This document shows positions 25,839 to 35,742 of a DNA stretch of 64,000 nt, piece by piece; position 1 is the first letter of the stretch, and each line of letters begins with the position of its first letter. Source of the stretch: Prochlorococcus sp. AG-412-P08 (lineage in GTDB: Bacteria; Cyanobacteriota; Cyanobacteriia; PCC-6307; Cyanobiaceae); the NCBI GenBank assembly GCA_003214695.1, contig QCLI01000001.1, positions 1-64,000 of the forward strand, given 5' to 3'. A program made the position numbers and the translations under genes. The notes beneath the pieces were generated by a model. That model had not been told where the DNA came from. It saw only the letters and a list, made by a program, of their open reading frames with translations, and ran no database searches.

Positions 25839-28232
25839 TTAACCTCTTGCTCCACCCGAGAAAGTAACCAATTGGCCTTCTCCGGTATTTCCACTTGAAC
25901 CAGTTATCAAAAGATCTGGTTTGGCAAGTTCTTCATTTCTTTTCTTATCGAATGCAGGCATTGCACTTTGACCTCCAGGTCTAGAAGGGTTACGTCTTCT
26001 TGCGGATACACCCTCAGTACCTGTAACGCTTTCACCTCTTGCCCAATCGTCTCCGGTTATGTTTAAACCAGCAGACTGACCTTCACCAGTGATTCTTGAT
26101 ATTGGACGTGCTAATGATTCATTAGATTGAGGTGAATCACCTTTAATTTGCTCATGAGAAGTTGCTATTAAAGGTTTTTTATTGCCAAACCTAAATTGCT
26201 CCGTACCAGTAACCTTATTAGGAGCCATATCAAAAGGACCAGTTATATTGGTAGATTTTTCATAACTAGTACCTGTTACACCTGAAACAGCATCACGATC
26301 CGATTGAGCAGATTTTGCCGGAGATGTAACTGTAAATCTATTACCAAAACTTGATGATCCAGAGTCTTGATAATCCCTACTTCCAGCAGGAGCATTTGCT
26401 CCACAAGCTTGAACAAGTTGATCTGCTCCAACATATGGAGTTCCAGTAAGAGTCTCACAAGCACCTTTATCTGCTCCAGTCATCACACCACCAACGCCTG
26501 GCTGAAGTCCTGTCATAGGAGCAGCAGGGGTGCCAATTCTTCTAGGCGTTCTATGTTGGATTTCATCAAGTGCACGACTTTCACAAAGTTGAGCAGCTTC
26601 TTCCAATCCTGTATAAGGAGTTCCAGTAACTGACTTGCAAGTCCCAGGCTCATCTCCAGTAACCAAAGAGGATCTACCTGTCATTGTTCCACTCACTGAC
26701 TGAGCTTTATTAGTCAAACTTAATCCAACCTTATGAGCTTCTGGCGAAGGGGTACCCCCACAAAAGGAGTCATATTGTTGAGAACCTACATATTCATCTC
26801 CTGTGACATTCTTGCAGCTACCAGCTTCATCTCCAGTAACGCTAGAAGCTCTGCCTACTCCCGTACCTGTTACAGCTGTGCCATTGAGTGTATTAAAAAC
26901 ACCTACTTTTCTTGCTGGTCTTCCATCTGGCAAAGGATCAGCTCCAAGATATTGATCACCAGTAAGATTCTTATTAGAACCAGCTTCATCTCCAGTGACA
27001 CTGCCTGAGCGACCAACCATAACACCACTTATCTTTCGCCCCTCTTGCGTAAGACTTTGGCCAACTTTTAGTGGTGAAGGATTGACTCCTCCGCAATAAG
27101 AAGTTGTTTGATTAGCCGAGATGTATTCTGTACCTGTCAAATTCTTACAAGTCCCAGGCTCATCTCCAGTTACTTTCTCTGAGCGACCAACTTCATTCCC
27201 GGTAACCTGATTACCATGTGAAGTATTTGTTACTGCAACTTTCGGTGGTTGAGGTGGTGAAGAGGGTGGGGTCTGACAGAAAGTATTAATTGTATCTGCA
27301 CCTAGATATTGTGTACCAGTAACGGAACGACAAGTACTTGCTTCATTACCAGTGGTTTTAATAGATCTATTAGCTTGAGTACCAGTAACAATCTGTCCAG
27401 AAGAAGTTTCACTAACTCCGACTTTCCAATGGGCATCAGCAGCTAATGCCGACTCCTTTGATCCATTCTTATTTGGACCACATGGTCTCGTTCCACAAGA
27501 ACGTTGTTTACCTGTAGCGCCACTTTTACTTCTAAGTTCCCTAACACGCTGAGATATTTCACGACTGGATAAATCAGGATTACCTTGACGAGCTACTGCT
27601 GCAGGAGTTGTTGGTTGAACAGAAGCAGATTTACCGTGTTTAGACAATGCTTCTCTTCTTGCTAGGACAAGGGACCTACTCGGATTTTCTATTGCTCTTC
27701 GTTTAGGAGTAGTATTGCGACGAGTAGTAGATTTAGAAATATTAAGAGCTAATTTACTAGAGTTTTCAGATGCTGACTGACGTGCTTTTTCTTCTGCACA
27801 AGGTTCACAGCAAGCTTCAACTTGAGTATTAACCGAAACTACTTTCGAAGATTCTTTTGAAGCATTTTTTGCAACATCTACTCTTGTTCGGTCTTGACTT
27901 TTATCTGCTGTCTTACCACGCTGAGAGAGAGCTTCACGTCGAGCAAGCACTAATTCTCTACTAGGATTACTTATTGGCCTAGGATTCCTTATTTTGGAAT
28001 GACTGTTAGTTAATGGCACAGAAATAGATGTTTGTGAATGCACTTTTGGGGCTGCACTTATCTGATTTTCACTTGTCTTAACAAAGTTTTTATCAGTCCT
28101 TGTAACGCCTACATCTGATGCAGATCTAACGCGATTAGGACTTGATGAGCTTAGTCCAGAGGCCTTTTTACCTCCAGTACTAAGAGCCTTACGGCGCTCA
28201 AGTGCAAGTTCTCTACTAGATTGTGATGCCAT
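25839..28232 (-). CDS. csoS2: CsoS2, carboxysome assembly scaffold protein
   Basis: 797 residues, intrinsically disordered and repetitive, linking Rubisco to the shell. Four N-terminal repeats (SRELALERRKALS at 6, SRELVLARREALS at 91, SRSLVLARREALS at 185, and a degenerate SSREISQRVRELRS at 222) bind Rubisco. Six middle repeats span 270-612 with paired VTG motifs (VTGDEPGTCKNLTG type) that contact shell hexamers. The C-terminal domain (613-797) has more ITG/VTG motifs and ends FSGGARG. The third middle repeat lacks cysteines. I did not find evidence for a frameshift making a short form. Confidence 0.96.
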   Translation of the reverse strand: MASQSSRELALERRKALSTGGKKASGLSSSSPNRVRSASDVGVTRTDKNFVKTSENQISAAPKVHSQTSISVPLTNSHSKIRNPRPISNPSRELVLARREALSQRGKTADKSQDRTRVDVAKNASKESSKVVSVNTQVEACCEPCAEEKARQSASENSSKLALNISKSTTRRNTTPKRRAIENPSRSLVLARREALSKHGKSASVQPTTPAAVARQGNPDLSSREISQRVRELRSKSGATGKQRSCGTRPCGPNKNGSKESALAADAHWKVGVSETSSGQIVTGTQANRSIKTTGNEASTCRSVTGTQYLGADTINTFCQTPPSSPPQPPKVAVTNTSHGNQVTGNEVGRSEKVTGDEPGTCKNLTGTEYISANQTTSYCGGVNPSPLKVGQSLTQEGRKISGVMVGRSGSVTGDEAGSNKNLTGDQYLGADPLPDGRPARKVGVFNTLNGTAVTGTGVGRASSVTGDEAGSCKNVTGDEYVGSQQYDSFCGGTPSPEAHKVGLSLTNKAQSVSGTMTGRSSLVTGDEPGTCKSVTGTPYTGLEEAAQLCESRALDEIQHRTPRRIGTPAAPMTGLQPGVGGVMTGADKGACETLTGTPYVGADQLVQACGANAPAGSRDYQDSGSSSFGNRFTVTSPAKSAQSDRDAVSGVTGTSYEKSTNITGPFDMAPNKVTGTEQFRFGNKKPLIATSHEQIKGDSPQSNESLARPISRITGEGQSAGLNITGDDWARGESVTGTEGVSARRRNPSRPGGQSAMPAFDKKRNEELAKPDLLITGSSGNTGEGQLVTFSGGARG
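26397..27425 (-). repeat. CsoS2 middle-region repeats (six units)
   Basis: Units of about 50-60 codons (residues 270-329, 331-388, 389-441, 442-500, 501-563, 565-612), each with KVG...VTG...VTGDE.G.CK..TG.. pattern. The DNA itself is diverged, so this is a protein-level repeat. Confidence 0.9.
27513..28220 (-). repeat. CsoS2 N-terminal Rubisco-binding repeats (four units)
   Basis: Amphipathic basic helices of SRxLxLxRRxALS type at residues 6, 91, 185 and, degenerate, 222, separated by disordered linkers. Confidence 0.85.
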
Positions 28233-28293
28233 GTCCGCCCTTTGAAAACTTTGTAATTAGAGAAGATTAGGTCTCCTCTTTTTTAGTAAAGAG

Positions 28294-28317
28294 ATAGCCT
28301 CGAAGAATCGAGGCTAT
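28294..28317. repeat. Hairpin between cbbS and csoS2
   Basis: ATAGCCTCGA, four-base loop, TCGAGGCTAT: ten perfect pairs, 22 bases after the cbbS stop in transcript direction. A second small stem (CTCTTT/AAAGAG) follows just below it at about 28275-28293. The strong stem has no T run after it, so a message-stability or processing role is more likely than termination. Confidence 0.85.
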
Positions 28318-28339
28318 TTGAAAATTGATAACTGAAAAA

Positions 28340-28681
28340 TCAGCGACCTTGAAAAACCACAAAAGCCGTACCTTGACTTTGGGTATAAGCGTCATAACCA
28401 ACCATTCGAACATGGTGATCAGGATATGCACGATGGCACGCTTCAAGCTCATTAACAACCACGTTTAGATCCTTCTCTCCGAAGAAAGGTAGTTTCCAAT
28501 AAGACCAATAGGACTGCATGGAACCAGTTGGATGAACATGCTCTATGACAGGGCTCCAGCCCTGAGCAATGATGTAAGCAATTTGATCGTAAATTTCTTC
28601 CTGGGACATCGGAGGCAAGAAGCCGAAAGTCTCCAGGGTGGCAACTGTTTGATAGTCACCAACTGTACTCTGGAAAGGCAT
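28340..28681 (-). CDS. cbbS: CbbS, Rubisco small subunit (form IA)
   Basis: 113 residues: MPFQSTVGDYQTVATLETFG starts the protein; PPMSQEEIYDQIAYIIAQGW, HPTGSMQSYWSYWKLPFFGE and VRMVGYDAYTQSQGTAFVVF are conserved. It packs with eight CbbL subunits in carboxysomal Rubisco. The ATG at 28681 is chosen; an upstream ATG at 28726 would add 15 non-homologous residues. It follows cbbL by 100 bases that contain two hairpins. Confidence 0.96.
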   Translation of the reverse strand: MPFQSTVGDYQTVATLETFGFLPPMSQEEIYDQIAYIIAQGWSPVIEHVHPTGSMQSYWSYWKLPFFGEKDLNVVVNELEACHRAYPDHHVRMVGYDAYTQSQGTAFVVFQGR

Positions 28682-28708
28682 GGTGAACCTGTGAGTGAAT
28701 GAATAAAC

Positions 28709-28724
28709 GCCGAATTTTATCGGC
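28709..28724. repeat. Small hairpin in cbbS leader
   Basis: GCCGA, six-base loop, TCGGC, 28 bases before the cbbS start. It follows the larger cbbL-cbbS hairpin and could affect cbbS translation or protect the processed end. Confidence 0.5.
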
Positions 28725-28737
28725 AAAGAGTTTTTAA

Positions 28738-28772
28738 GGAAAAAAGATGAAGGAGACTAAATTGTCTCCTTC
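28738..28772 (-). terminator. Terminator-like hairpin between cbbL and cbbS
   Basis: On the minus strand GAAGGAGAC, a six-base loop, GTCTCCTTC, then ATC and a run of six Ts. The stem (28749-28772) starts 9 bases after the cbbL stop. The form is that of an intrinsic terminator, but cbbS and seven more genes lie downstream, so it should be partial or serve for processing. Confidence 0.7.
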
Positions 28773-28781
28773 TATTTGCTG

Positions 28782-30194
28782 TTACTGAACGTCAAGTTTG
28801 TCTACAGTATCAAACTCAAACTTGATCTCTTTCCAAGTTTCTAGAGCAATAGCTAACTCTGGGCTTTGCTTAGCCGCTTCCATGAGGATGTCGCGACTTT
28901 CTTTTTCAATCTCTCTTCCCGCATTACGTGCTTTCACACATGCTTCTAGAGCTACGCGGTTAGCAGCTGCACCAGCGGCAGACCCCCAAGGATGCCCATG
29001 AGTACCACCACCGAACTGCAAGCAAGAATCGTCACCGAAGATTGCTAGCAATGCTGGCATATGCCACACATGAATACCGCCTGAAGCTACAGCGAACACA
29101 CCAGGCATAGAGCCCCAGTCCTGATCAAAGAAATTACCACGTGTGCGGTCTTCTGGAACGAAAGATTCGCGAAGATTGTCTATATATCCAAGGGTCGTTT
29201 GACGATCACCTTCTAACTTACCTACAACTGTTCCGGTATGAAGTTGATCACCACCTGAAAGACGTAAGCACTTAGCTAGAACACGGAAATGAATACCGTG
29301 TTTAGGATGACGGTCAATAACCGCATGCATTGCTCTATGGATATGAAGCAACATGCCATTCTTACGGCACCAGTTAGCCAATCCTGTGTTAGCAGTAAAG
29401 CCACCAGTTATGTAATCGTGCATGATGATAGGCATATCAAGTTCTTTGGCGAACTCTGCACGCTCATACATCTCTTCAGGAGTAGTAGCTGTGCAATTTA
29501 GATAGTGCCCCTTAACTTCGCCAGTCTCTTGCTGAGCAAGCTTTACCGCTTCAGCAACAAACTCAAAGCGCTCTCTCCAACGCTGGAAGGGTTGTGAGTT
29601 TATGTTCTCATCATCCTTTGTAAGGTCTAATCCGCCACGTAAGCATTCATAGACAACTCGTCCATAGTTTTTACCAGATAAACCAAGCTTTGGTTTAATG
29701 GTACAACCAAGAAGAGGACGGCCATACTTATTCAAGCGATCACGCTCTACAACAATTCCGTTAGGAGGTCCGCCACATGTCTTAATAAAAGCCATGGGGA
29801 AGCGGATATCTTCTAAACGCAAATGGCGTAAAGCTTTGAAACCAAAAACATTACCGACTAAAGAAGTCAGAACGTTAGTAATAGAACCTTCTTCAAAAAG
29901 GTCTAGAGGGTAAGCAATAAATGCATAAAAAGATTCCTTATCTCCAGGAACATCTTCTATTCGGTAGCAACGTCCCTTGTAAAACTCAAGGTCAGTTAAC
30001 AATTCAGACCAAACAGTTGACCAAGTACCTGTAGATGATTCTGCAGCTACAGCAGCTGCAACTTCTTCTCTTGGGACTCCTTCTTGGCCTGTGCATTTAA
30101 AGCAAGCCAAAAGGTCTGTGTCTAGGGGTACATATTCTGGAGTCCAGTAGGTGTCTCTGTACTCCTTAACCCCAGCGTCATACTTCTTACTCAT
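28782..30194 (-). CDS. cbbL: CbbL, Rubisco large subunit (form IA)
   Basis: 470 residues, catalysing CO2 fixation on ribulose bisphosphate within the carboxysome. [20 protein letters not shown] contains the catalytic Lys; [17 protein letters not shown] holds the carbamylated Lys and metal ligands Asp/Glu; [12 protein letters not shown] and the loop 6 region [12 protein letters not shown] are intact. Context in a cso operon shows form IA. AAGGAG lies 7 bases before the ATG. Confidence 0.98.
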   Translation of the reverse strand: MSKKYDAGVKEYRDTYWTPEYVPLDTDLLACFKCTGQEGVPREEVAAAVAAESSTGTWSTVWSELLTDLEFYKGRCYRIEDVPGDKESFYAFIAYPLDLFEEGSITNVLTSLVGNVFGFKALRHLRLEDIRFPMAFIKTCGGPPNGIVVERDRLNKYGRPLLGCTIKPKLGLSGKNYGRVVYECLRGGLDLTKDDENINSQPFQRWRERFEFVAEAVKLAQQETGEVKGHYLNCTATTPEEMYERAEFAKELDMPIIMHDYITGGFTANTGLANWCRKNGMLLHIHRAMHAVIDRHPKHGIHFRVLAKCLRLSGGDQLHTGTVVGKLEGDRQTTLGYIDNLRESFVPEDRTRGNFFDQDWGSMPGVFAVASGGIHVWHMPALLAIFGDDSCLQFGGGTHGHPWGSAAGAAANRVALEACVKARNAGREIEKESRDILMEAAKQSPELAIALETWKEIKFEFDTVDKLDVQ

Positions 30195-30201
30195 GGGATA
30201 A

Positions 30202-30207
30202 CTCCTT
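30202..30207 (-). promoter_or_regulatory. Strong ribosome binding site for cbbL
   Basis: AAGGAG on the minus strand, 7 bases before the ATG at 30194. It is stronger than the sites of neighbouring operon genes. Confidence 0.6.
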
Positions 30208-30233
30208 TAGATCGATTTAGGGAAATGAAATCA

Positions 30234-30254
30234 CGCTTTCTGCTAGACAAAGCG
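30234..30254. repeat. Hairpin between csoS1 and cbbL
   Basis: CGCTTT, nine-base loop, AAAGCG, in the 69-base gap between csoS1 and cbbL. It is a modest stem of six pairs, at the third hairpin-bearing junction of this operon. Confidence 0.5.
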
Positions 30255-30263
30255 CTTCAGACT

Positions 30264-30575
30264 TCAGTCCTTTTGACCAAGAAAGTTGCCATTACCCAAA
30301 GCAGGCTCAACTTCTCTATGAGGGCGAGCAATGATGTGAGCTGCAACAAGTCCGTCACCTACACGCTCACAAGCGTCAGCCCCAGCACGTACAGCAGCAT
30401 TAACTGCACCTGTCTCACCACGAACTAAAACTGTTACGTAACCACCACCAACAAATTCACGACCTATTAGGCGTACTTCAGCAGCCTTAGTCATTGCGTC
30501 AGCAGCTTCAATAGCTGGTACAAGGCCGCGTGTCTCGATCATGCCGAGTGCGATGCCCATAGTTTCGGTAGCCAT
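30264..30575 (-). CDS. csoS1: CsoS1, major carboxysome shell hexamer protein
   Basis: 103 residues, one BMC-H domain: GIALGMIETRGLVPAIEAADAM, then VRLIGREFVGGGYVTVLVRG and the pore-region and end VAAHIIARPHREVEP. Hexamers form the shell facets. It is the first gene of the carboxysome operon, with 343 bases of structured leader upstream. Only one major CsoS1 copy is in the operon, as in Prochlorococcus. Confidence 0.97.
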   Translation of the reverse strand: MATETMGIALGMIETRGLVPAIEAADAMTKAAEVRLIGREFVGGGYVTVLVRGETGAVNAAVRAGADACERVGDGLVAAHIIARPHREVEPALGNGNFLGQKD

Positions 30576-30918
30576 ATGCCTTACGAAAAATAAAGGATTG
30601 GAATGTTCATGCCAGACAATGCCTTGTAATGCAGAGCTAAGTCAAGGGTTTTTCACTAAAAAGGCTATCAACGTCGCTACTCTCATTGATAAGCCAAGCT
30701 TATCACTACTGCTGTGACTAATAAAATAGCCTTTGGGCTTAGCTGTCAGGGGAGGCAAACAATTAATTGTTTTGTCAATTTTTTTGATTAACTTCTACCA
30801 AAGACAGGTGCCCTGGTTATTAGCAAGGCATGGAATGTTCAACCCAATCCTGTCTTTCATTTATTGATCAGCTAATCTATATCCCAACATTATTAGAGCT
30901 TGCACGAGCTTACTTATT
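30576..30918. promoter_or_regulatory. Carboxysome operon control region / csoS1-rdgB intergenic
   Basis: 343 bases without a gene between divergent csoS1 and rdgB. It holds a two-level hairpin (30660-30734), a 16-bp perfect palindrome (30757-30772) abutting a TTGACA on the minus strand (30773-30778), and an 11-base direct repeat TGGAATGTTCA (30599-30609 and 30831-30841). The carboxysome promoter should be here, but no convincing -10 sequence can be picked. Confidence 0.6.
30660..30734. ncRNA. Candidate structured RNA in csoS1 leader
   Basis: Outer stem AAAGGCTAT (30660-30668) with ATAGCCTTT (30726-30734), and inside it TGATAAGC/GCTTATCA (30687-30694 and 30698-30705) with a CAA loop. Read on the minus strand, the outer stem ends in a run of five Ts, so it may be a terminator or attenuator 84 bases before csoS1. 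Confidence 0.5.
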
Positions 30919-31503
30919 TTGAACAGACCACTACTAACTATTGCTAGTGGAAATCTTAGAAAAGTTGCTGAGATTGAAGCAATGCTGGGTCCTCTGCCTA
31001 TTCAAGTTCAGCGTCAACCCGACAATTTTTCAGTTGAAGAAACTGGCTCAACTTATATAGAGAACGCCATTCTTAAAGCCGAGGCAGTATCAGAATTAAC
31101 CCATACATGGACAATCGCAGATGATTCGGGCCTGGAAGTTGATGCACTTAACGGGGCTCCAGGCATTTACTCAGCTAGATATGCTGAAAATAACGAGCAA
31201 AAGATTAAGAAACTGCTTACCCAACTAGCTGACAATCCTTACCGTAGCGCTAGATTCCGTAGTGCAATGGTTTTATTCGATCCTAATGGCAACCACATTT
31301 ACGAAGCAGAAGGCACTTGTTGGGGGGAAGTTTTAAGAAAGCCTGCATATCCTGAAGGAGAGTTTGAGTCACTTTTCTGGGTAAGAGAAGCAAATTGTAC
31401 TTATGGAGAACTCACGCAAGAGCAATTATCAAAGATAGGAAGTAGAGGGAAAGCGGCAAAAGAATTGGCCCCATATCTTCTAAAAGAATTAGGCCTCAAT
31501 TAA
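30919..31503 (+). CDS. rdgB: RdgB/HAM1 non-canonical purine NTP pyrophosphatase
   Basis: 194 residues, hydrolysing dITP/XTP to cleanse the nucleotide pool. LLTIASGNLRKVAEIEAML begins the protein; TWTIADDSGLEVDALNGAPGI, SARYAE, and GRKAKELAP-like end (KAAKELAPYL) match the family. There is no early ATG; the TTG at 30919 fits the family N-terminus. It separates csoS1D from the carboxysome operon, on the opposite strand, as is common in Prochlorococcus. Confidence 0.93.
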   Translation: MNRPLLTIASGNLRKVAEIEAMLGPLPIQVQRQPDNFSVEETGSTYIENAILKAEAVSELTHTWTIADDSGLEVDALNGAPGIYSARYAENNEQKIKKLLTQLADNPYRSARFRSAMVLFDPNGNHIYEAEGTCWGEVLRKPAYPEGEFESLFWVREANCTYGELTQEQLSKIGSRGKAAKELAPYLLKELGLN

Positions 31504-31518
31504 AAAAACAAAAATTTT

Positions 31519-32289
31519 CTATTGACGATTTATTTGATCGATTGATCTCATTGCTGCTGCTGCTGCCTCTTCAACATCTCCTTCGCGACCAGCAAGAGTT
31601 AATCGGCCAAAAGCACCAACTCCCTTTACGTCAACGACTGTAATGTTAGAAGCCTTCTCAGCTTCATTAGCTGCCATCAAGACATATCCTGCCGGCTCGG
31701 TTTCAAGAATAAACATGCTCATACCAGATTGGATCATCGATCCTCTCCGATTCTGACGATTAATTAAAACAGCATGATCTGGCGTAATTGCTCTAATAAC
31801 TTCAGTCCAACTAACTTGGGGTTTAGTACGTCTACTTACACTACTTCCGATAGCATCCAGCACAACATCGCCTGAATGAAGGACTGTACTTTGATCACGG
31901 TGATATAGTGCTAAAGAGCCAAAAGCTCTTTCTACAACCATTTGTCCGAGACGAACATTACTAGCTTTAAGGGCAATATCAGTCACTCTATGCACAGCCA
32001 TACCTGGAGAAACTTCCATCCACAGACAAGCATCTCCAGGGATAGGAAGAAAGCCTTGACTCACTGTGCCCATATATGCAGCTAACTGAGGCTGCAAAGA
32101 ATCTAAAAAAACGTAACTTCTTAACTCAATTTGTTGGACATGACTGGCCTGACGGGATACAAGTGATTTCTCTGAATCAGTAGTAATAACGCAGCTTGCA
32201 CCTGCCTGAGGACCCACCTCAGAACCTGTTACAAGCGACCCTCCAGAAAGTCGTCGCTCACCATTCTTATAGTTAGTAAGAGCATTCAT
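31519..32289 (-). CDS. csoS1D: CsoS1D, tandem-BMC (pseudohexameric trimer) shell protein
   Basis: 256 residues with two BMC domains (about 55-150 and 155-250). [20 protein letters not shown] starts the first; [23 protein letters not shown] and [18 protein letters not shown] end the second. CsoS1D trimers stack and have a large gated pore, thought to pass larger metabolites. A basic, disordered N-terminus of about 50 residues contains SLVTGSEVG, like a CsoS2 repeat motif. It converges with rdgB, 15 bases apart. Confidence 0.95.
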   Translation of the reverse strand: MNALTNYKNGERRLSGGSLVTGSEVGPQAGASCVITTDSEKSLVSRQASHVQQIELRSYVFLDSLQPQLAAYMGTVSQGFLPIPGDACLWMEVSPGMAVHRVTDIALKASNVRLGQMVVERAFGSLALYHRDQSTVLHSGDVVLDAIGSSVSRRTKPQVSWTEVIRAITPDHAVLINRQNRRGSMIQSGMSMFILETEPAGYVLMAANEAEKASNITVVDVKGVGAFGRLTLAGREGDVEEAAAAAMRSIDQINRQ

Positions 32290-32387
32290 CCCGGAGATAC
32301 TACCTGAAAGATCGTCTTTTTAGCTAATTAAAAGTCTTGCAAGCTTAAATTCAAACCGATATCTTCAAAGAAATATAGTCAACAAAG

Positions 32388-32759
32388 ATGGCTTCTCCCC
32401 AAAAGAAAATAATCAACTCTGATGCTATACCAAGCGACTTGAACCCTGAACAAGCTCTTGGTCTAGTAGGTCTCGGAATGATGCAAAAAATATCTCGCGA
32501 GGGAACATCCAAGTTAAGATTAGTTGAAGATAGTGAAGAGAGATTTGATATCCATACACTTCGGCAACGCCTCGAACTAATCGCCTTAGCAATAGAATCT
32601 GGCGCACCACTAAGTACAAGCGAAGTAGCATATCTACTGGGAGCGCGTCCTGGCTCTTCAAAGACAAAGCGGGGGGGATTAATAGCAAGAAGAATAAGTA
32701 GAAATGTGTGGAAACTTGCTAAAGCGGATGCAGAAGATTCTTCATACTGGAGAAATTAA
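32388..32759 (+). CDS. Uncharacterised protein with a possible helix-turn-helix
   Basis: 123 residues. The N-terminus is polar (PQKKIINSD); the middle LRQRLELIALAIESGAPL leads to LSTSEVAYLLGARPGS, then a basic KTKRGGLIARRISRNVWKLAK. The pattern STSEVAYLLGARPG followed by a basic helix looks like a helix-turn-helix, but I cannot place it in a family. It is transcribed divergently from csoS1D (98 bases) and precedes chlN on the same strand by 133 bases. A regulatory role is a guess. Confidence 0.6.
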   Translation: MASPQKKIINSDAIPSDLNPEQALGLVGLGMMQKISREGTSKLRLVEDSEERFDIHTLRQRLELIALAIESGAPLSTSEVAYLLGARPGSSKTKRGGLIARRISRNVWKLAKADAEDSSYWRN

Positions 32760-32880
32760 TCCAAGGGCTGAAATCAACGGTAATAAATAAAAAGCAACAA
32801 GATATATATTGAATCCCAGAAATTTTATTGATCTTAATTACATTTTTTCATTAGTAGATAGAATTTATATATGTAAATAA

Positions 32881-34149
<1,269 letters not shown>

Positions 34150-34153
34150 ACCT

Positions 34154-35737
34154 ATGGAACTAACACTTTGGACATATGAAGGTCCCCCTCATATAGGTGC
34201 AATGAGGATAGCAACATCAATGAAAGGACTTCATTATGTTTTGCATGCTCCTCAAGGAGATACATATGCAGATCTTCTTTTCACAATGATTGAGAGGAGA
34301 GGTTCTAGGCCTCCTGTTACCTATACAACTTTTCAAGCCAGAGACCTAGGCGGCGATACAGCAGAATTGGTCAAGGGGCATATTTCTGAAGCAGTCGAAC
34401 GCTTTAAGCCTGAGGCTTTGCTTGTTGGTGAAAGTTGTACAGCTGAATTAATTCAAGACCAACCAGGATCTCTAGCAAAAGGAATGGGGTTAAACCTTCC
34501 TATAATTAATCTAGAACTTCCGGCCTATAGCAAGAAAGAAAACTGGGGCGCAGCTGAAACTTTTTACCAATTAGTTAGAGGTCTTTTGAAAGACATTGCA
34601 GAAGAACATTCAATCCAACCCAAAATTTCCTGGAAAGAAGAAGGGAGACGACCAAGAGTGAATTTACTAGGTCCATCTTTGCTAGGGTTTAGGTGTAGAG
34701 ATGACGTATTAGAAATACAAAAGATCCTTGGTGAAAATGGAATTGATATCAATGTAATTGCTCCATTAGGAGCAGCCCCTAGCGATTTAATTAGACTACC
34801 AAAAGCAGATGCAAATGTTTGCCTTTATCCCGAAATTGCAGAAACAACATGCATCTGGCTTGAACGTAATTTCAAAACCCCATTCACAACAACTGTCCCA
34901 ATAGGAGTTAACGCAACGAAAGACTTTCTTGAAGAACTTTTCTCCTTGCTAGGTCTTGAGGTGTCAAGCTTAATCAACAAAGCTGAACAATCAAAGATGC
35001 CATGGTATTCAAAATCAGTTGATTCCAACTACCTAACAGGAAAAAGGGTTTTCATATTTGGGGATGGAACCCATGTTATAGCTGCCGCAAGAATTGCAAA
35101 TGAAGAGCTCGGTTTTGAAGTAGTCGGAATGGGAACATATAGTCGAGAAATGGCTCGAAAAGTTAGATCTGCGGCAAAAGAACTGGGGTTGGAAGCTTTA
35201 ATTACAAACGACTATTTAGAAGTTGAAGAAGCCATGAAAGAGTCAGCTCCAGAACTAGTTCTTGGAACTCAAATGGAAAGGCATAGCGCTAAAAGACTAG
35301 GCATCCCATGCGCAGTAATAAGCACACCTATGCACGTTCAGGACGTTCCTGCGAGATATAGCCCTCAGATGGGATGGGAAGGTGCAAATGTAATTTTTGA
35401 CGATTGGGTACACCCTCTAATGATGGGCTTAGAAGAGCACTTAATAGGAATGTTCCGTCATGATTTTGAATTCAAAGATGGACATCAAAGCCACTTAGGG
35501 CACCTGGGAGGACATTCAAATCAATCAGAAGAAGTATCAAGAAAAGATGCAATCAATCAGAAAGCTTCTAAGGAAGGTCTTATTTGGACTTCAGAAGGAG
35601 AACTAGAGTTATCTAAAATACCTTTCTTTGTTAGAGGGAAAGTACGAAGAAATACTGAAAAATATGCCCTTCAAGTTGGTTGTAATGAAATTGATGGAGA
35701 AACCTTGCTAGACGCAAAGGCTCATTTTTCAAAGTAA
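34154..35737 (+). CDS. chlB: ChlB, light-independent protochlorophyllide reductase subunit B
   Basis: 527 residues. [20 protein letters not shown] opens the protein and includes the Asp/Glu region; [32 protein letters not shown] and [17 protein letters not shown] are conserved. The C-terminal [20 protein letters not shown] is the plant-like tail domain. It binds substrate with ChlN. A long hairpin follows its stop. Confidence 0.97.
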   Translation: MELTLWTYEGPPHIGAMRIATSMKGLHYVLHAPQGDTYADLLFTMIERRGSRPPVTYTTFQARDLGGDTAELVKGHISEAVERFKPEALLVGESCTAELIQDQPGSLAKGMGLNLPIINLELPAYSKKENWGAAETFYQLVRGLLKDIAEEHSIQPKISWKEEGRRPRVNLLGPSLLGFRCRDDVLEIQKILGENGIDINVIAPLGAAPSDLIRLPKADANVCLYPEIAETTCIWLERNFKTPFTTTVPIGVNATKDFLEELFSLLGLEVSSLINKAEQSKMPWYSKSVDSNYLTGKRVFIFGDGTHVIAAARIANEELGFEVVGMGTYSREMARKVRSAAKELGLEALITNDYLEVEEAMKESAPELVLGTQMERHSAKRLGIPCAVISTPMHVQDVPARYSPQMGWEGANVIFDDWVHPLMMGLEEHLIGMFRHDFEFKDGHQSHLGHLGGHSNQSEEVSRKDAINQKASKEGLIWTSEGELELSKIPFFVRGKVRRNTEKYALQVGCNEIDGETLLDAKAHFSK

Positions 35738-35742
35738 ATTAT

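Noticed and set aside
26397..27425. Periodic repeats considered as a CRISPR-like or DNA tandem array
   Set aside because: The periodicity is in the protein (CsoS2); at DNA level units differ strongly and form one open frame.
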